Shown: in pieces, positions 12,929 to 15,133 of the stretch
Numbering within the stretch: the first letter of the stretch is position 1
How the letters are laid out: each line of letters starts with the position of its first letter
NCBI GenBank assembly: GCA_021782715.1
Contig: JAJXUR010000007.1
Location: 1-15,133 of the forward strand
Source: a bacterium
GTDB lineage: Bacteria > Patescibacteriota > Minisyncoccia > Phycocordibacterales > Phycocordibacteraceae
DNA length: 15,133 nt
Reading direction: 5' to 3'
Notes under the pieces: model-generated
Told to the model about the DNA's origin: nothing
Databases searched by the model: none
The model's input: the letters and a program-made list of their open reading frames with translations, nothing else
Position numbers and translations under genes: made by a program

Positions 12929-13630
12929 CTACACTCCGTGCGGGATCGCAAGCGCTTCGAACTTGGCGACTTCCGCCGCCGGATCAGCAGAGCGCAGGAT
13001 TGCCGAGCCGACGATGAGATTCGAGACGCCGAGCGCGAGGAGTTCCTTCCCAGAATCAAGCGAGACGCCGCCATCAACCTGCACTGGTATCTCTGGGTGC
13101 CGCGAGCGGAACACGCGTATCTTCTCGAGAACGCGTCGGTCGAACGGTTGCCCCTGTCGGCCGATGGTCGCGATACCCATGAACTGCACATAGCCGACCT
13201 GCGCAAGATGCGGCTCGATGAGAGAGAGGTCGCTCTCGATATGTATCGCGAGACCGAAGGTCAGAACATCATCGCCGTAGCGTTCTCGAGCCGACGTAAG
13301 GAGTCGCCCGAGGTCCATCGCGCTTTCGGCATGGAACGTGAGACGCGACGCGCCGAGCGAGAGCCAGGCGCCGGCGATATGATCGGCATCGAGGCACATG
13401 AGGTCAATCTCATATTCGATACGATCAAGTTCGGGGAGCATCTCGCCACGCGCGATCATATCGCGCATCTCTTGCGGCGCCGCGCACGGCCACGATGCCG
13501 GCGTCGCAAACGTCCCGTCGACGACATCAATCTGTATCCGCGAGACGGACGGGATGCGAGCGAGACGGCCAATCTTCTCCTCAAGATCTTCGAGAGAGGG
13601 CGGGAGCACGGCAGGAACGACAATGCCCAT
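12929..13630 (-). CDS. Ribulose-phosphate 3-epimerase-like protein with altered metal ligands
   Basis: A 233-aa TIM-barrel protein of the Rpe family. Alignable landmarks: PAVLPPSLEDL at the N-terminus, RIQIDVVDG (31-39), YEIDLM (73-78), LTFHAES (97-103), VQVDGGV (183-189) and LIVGSAIL (205-212). In standard Rpe the metal is held by His, Asp, His, Asp; here the equivalents are Gln33, Asp35, Asp76 and Asp186, so both histidines are replaced. The loop normally VNPGFGGQ reads IATIGRQGQ. It may be a divergent epimerase or have another sugar-phosphate substrate. The position between rpiB and transketolase supports a pentose-phosphate role. The start at 13630 is chosen over the ATG at 13675 because the barrel begins there and TATACT ends 7 nt upstream. 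Confidence 0.85.
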   Translation of the reverse strand: MGIVVPAVLPPSLEDLEEKIGRLARIPSVSRIQIDVVDGTFATPASWPCAAPQEMRDMIARGEMLPELDRIEYEIDLMCLDADHIAGAWLSLGASRLTFHAESAMDLGRLLTSARERYGDDVLTFGLAIHIESDLSLIEPHLAQVGYVQFMGIATIGRQGQPFDRRVLEKIRVFRSRHPEIPVQVDGGVSLDSGKELLALGVSNLIVGSAILRSADPAAEVAKFEALAIPHGV

Positions 13631-13637
13631 TACCGTT

Positions 13638-13643
13638 AGTATA
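13638..13643 (-). promoter_or_regulatory. Promoter (-10) of the rpe-like gene
   Basis: TATACT (13643-13638), then AACGGTA and the ATG at 13630. It lies in the 54-nt gap after rpiB. No -35 at standard spacing; a leaderless transcript is predicted. Confidence 0.5.
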
Positions 13644-13684
13644 GGGCAGAAAAGCGCAAGCCGGTTCCCCGGCATTGCATAAGG

Positions 13685-14170
13685 TCAAAACTTGGCGAGG
13701 CGGCGCGCATGGCGCGGAGCATCAGAAAATGGCGTCGCGAGGAAAAGCCGCACCGCCTCGAGCGCTTGCGCGCCCGAGACGAAGCGCGCACCGATAGAGA
13801 GCAGGTTCGCGTCATTATGCCGGCGCGCGAGACGAACGAGATCGAAACCATCCTCTGAACGGCCACCCTCGACGTCGAGCGCCTCCGTCACGCGCATAGG
13901 CCCATAGAAGACGGCAGCGCGAGCGCCCTTCACGCGATTCGCGCACATCGCTTCGCCCTGCCCGCTCCCGCCGAGGATGATACCGAAAGCACCCGGCTCG
14001 CCCGCGACTCGCTCCGCGCACGGCGTGATGAAGTCCGGATAATCATCGTCAGGGTCGAGCGCGCGGGCGCCCATATCGACGACGTCGTACCCGAGCGCAC
14101 GCACTTCCTCGATGAGCGCCTGTTTGAGCGCGAACCCGGCGTGATCAGACGCGAAGTAGAGTTTAGGCAT
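13685..14170 (-). CDS. rpiB: Ribose-5-phosphate isomerase B
   Basis: A 161-aa RpiB that interconverts ribose 5-phosphate and ribulose 5-phosphate. It begins LYFASDHAGFALK, with the Asp9-His10 phosphosugar site. 'GIILGGSGQGEAMCANRVKG' (63-82) is the active-site loop. In the E. coli-type enzyme this loop starts CGTG with a catalytic Cys; here that position is Gly and Glu73 occupies the place of the catalytic Glu75 described for the Mycobacterium tuberculosis enzyme. The C-terminal tail (AVRLFLATPFSDAPRHARR) is normal. The ATG at 14170 is chosen over 14182: it starts MPKLYFASDH and overlaps the gap stop by 8 nt, which implies coupled translation. Confidence 0.94.
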   Translation of the reverse strand: MPKLYFASDHAGFALKQALIEEVRALGYDVVDMGARALDPDDDYPDFITPCAERVAGEPGAFGIILGGSGQGEAMCANRVKGARAAVFYGPMRVTEALDVEGGRSEDGFDLVRLARRHNDANLLSIGARFVSGAQALEAVRLFLATPFSDAPRHARRLAKF

Positions 14171-15133
14171 TGGCCGCAGCAATCACGTGCCGAACGAGCG
14201 ACTCCGTGTAACCCATCTCATTGTCATACCACGCAAGCACCTTCACGAGGTTGCCGTCCACGACACGCGTCATGCCGAGGTCGGCGATGGAGGCATGCGG
14301 CTCGCCGATGATATCGCTCGAAACGAGTTCCTCATCGGTCGCGTCGAAGAGACCCTCCCAGCGCGGCTGCTTCGCAGCCGCGCGCAGTATCGTATTCACC
14401 TCCTCAGCCGTCGTCGGCCGCTTCGCGATGAAGGTGATGTCAGCGATGGAACCGGCGGGCACCGGCACCCGAAGCGAGATGCCGTCAAATTTCCCGACGA
14501 GCGACTCGTACGCCTGCGCCACCGCAGTCGCGGCGCCGGTACTAGTCGGCACGATGTTCTGAGCCGCGGCACGGCCCTCCTTCATATCTCTCTTCGACGG
14601 CCCGTCGACGATCCCCTGGCTCGCCGTATACGCATGCGTCGTCGAGAGTATCGCTTTCTCGATGCCGATGGCTTCATCGAGGATAGCGATGACCGGGCTC
14701 GCGGAGTTCGTGGTGCAGGAGGCGTTGCTCGTTATCTGACACGTCGCGAGCTTCTCCTCGTTCACCCCCATAAGCACCGTCGCGCCGAGCGGCGATTCGC
14801 CCTTCACCGGCGCCGTGATGACCACGCGCTTCGCGCCGGCCGTAATGTGCGCCTGCGCCTTCTCGTAGTCGGTGAAAAAACCGGTCGACTCAACGACGAC
14901 ATCGATGCCGAGTTCCTTCCACGGCAAGTTCGCCGGATCCTTCTCAGAAAAAAATCTCACTTCCTTGCCGTCAATCACAAGATTTCCGTCTTTCGCTTCG
15001 ACCGAGAACGGCGCGCGGCGATACACCGTGTCGTACTTGAGCAGATAGGCGAGGTTCTCCAAGGAACCGAGATCATTCACCGCCACGATCTCGATATCGC
15101 GCCTCTGTGAGCGGCGTACAAAAGCCCTGCCGA
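14163..15133 (-). CDS. gap: Glyceraldehyde-3-phosphate dehydrogenase, type I (5' end beyond window)
   Basis: 322 residues of NAD(P)-dependent GAPDH are visible, the first gene of the run that continues through rpiB. It oxidises glyceraldehyde-3-phosphate to 1,3-bisphosphoglycerate. The frame is open to the right edge; the first visible residues GRAFVRRSQRRDIEIVAVND belong to the Rossmann fold just after the missing start, so the GTG at 15086 is not the start. Landmarks: VVESTGFFTDYEKAQAHI, 'ITSNASCTTNSASPV' with the catalytic Cys, the downstream STTHAYTASQGIVDGP, RAAAQNIVPTSTGAA, 'GISLRVPVPAGSIADITF' and 'WYDNEMGYTESLVRHV'. Only about 10-15 N-terminal residues are missing. Confidence 0.96.
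   Translation of the reverse strand, partial: GRAFVRRSQRRDIEIVAVNDLGSLENLAYLLKYDTVYRRAPFSVEAKDGNLVIDGKEVRFFSEKDPANLPWKELGIDVVVESTGFFTDYEKAQAHITAGAKRVVITAPVKGESPLGATVLMGVNEEKLATCQITSNASCTTNSASPVIAILDEAIGIEKAILSTTHAYTASQGIVDGPSKRDMKEGRAAAQNIVPTSTGAATAVAQAYESLVGKFDGISLRVPVPAGSIADITFIAKRPTTAEEVNTILRAAAKQPRWEGLFDATDEELVSSDIIGEPHASIADLGMTRVVDGNLVKVLAWYDNEMGYTESLVRHVIAAANA

Noticed and set aside
12002..13639. 545-aa open frame on the + strand, antisense to the transketolase N-half and the rpe-like gene
   Set aside because: The two minus-strand genes have clear family motifs across the whole span. The antisense product is rich in Arg/Glu/His without any recognisable domain, as expected for a shadow of GC-rich codons.
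5228..13687. UGA recoded as glycine (Gracilibacteria/Absconditabacteria code)
   Set aside because: TGA stops end proteins at natural family lengths (rpiB, transketolase C-half), and glycine-rich genes use ordinary GGN codons.
14187..15110. 307-aa open frame on the + strand opposite gap
   Set aside because: GAPDH motifs are continuous on the minus strand; the opposite product is Arg-rich without known features.

Overview
The window looks like a piece of a Patescibacteria/CPR (Parcubacteria-type) chromosome, moderately GC-rich and compact. I infer this from gene content and style, not from a database search: a split transketolase inside a short glycolysis/pentose-phosphate cluster, a bL25 gene, a coiled-coil lytic transglycosylase, and large secreted Ig-like/Cys-rich proteins that end in a shared tail. 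UGA is used as a normal stop (for example at 5228, 11065 and 13685), so the recoded Gracilibacteria/Absconditabacteria code does not apply. No rRNA, tRNA or CRISPR array was seen, and no gene-free stretch exceeds 300 bases.

Layout. 1-376 (-): 5' part of uvrA with its own promoter and a hairpin leader. 469-5791 (-): two consecutive copies of a two-gene secretion cassette. Each copy is a small exported protein (187 and 185 aa) whose stop overlaps the start of a large modular exported protein (634 and 729 aa). Each cassette has a similar G-rich sequence and a TATACT box in front of it. 5908-7296 (-): exported coiled-coil lytic transglycosylase, whose start codon lies in the loop of a terminator-like hairpin. 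7328-7963 (-): bL25. 8009-8755 (+): a REP-associated tyrosine transposase (RAYT) bracketed by palindromes, with a third copy of the palindrome inside its own reading frame; this block looks more AT-rich than its surroundings. 8766-9758 (-) and 9816-10799 (+): divergent class I fructose-bisphosphate aldolase and a PfkB-family sugar kinase, separated by a 36-nt near-perfect palindrome. 10805-10849: a 21-bp-stem bidirectional terminator. 10898-15133 (-): a compact central-carbon gene run, gap > rpiB > rpe > transketolase N-half > transketolase C-half > a 53-aa membrane microprotein.

How the genes fit together. Aldolase, GAPDH, RpiB, Rpe and transketolase link triose, tetrose, pentose and hexose phosphates. 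No transaldolase is in the window, and the PfkB-type kinase beside aldolase is a candidate for the phosphofructokinase step usually reported missing in these lineages. A recurring promoter style stands out: in seven genes a -10-like box (TAnnnT, often preceded by TGC) ends only 6-9 nt before the start codon, which predicts leaderless or nearly leaderless mRNAs. In contrast, uvrA and the secretion cassettes have leaders of about 20-45 nt.
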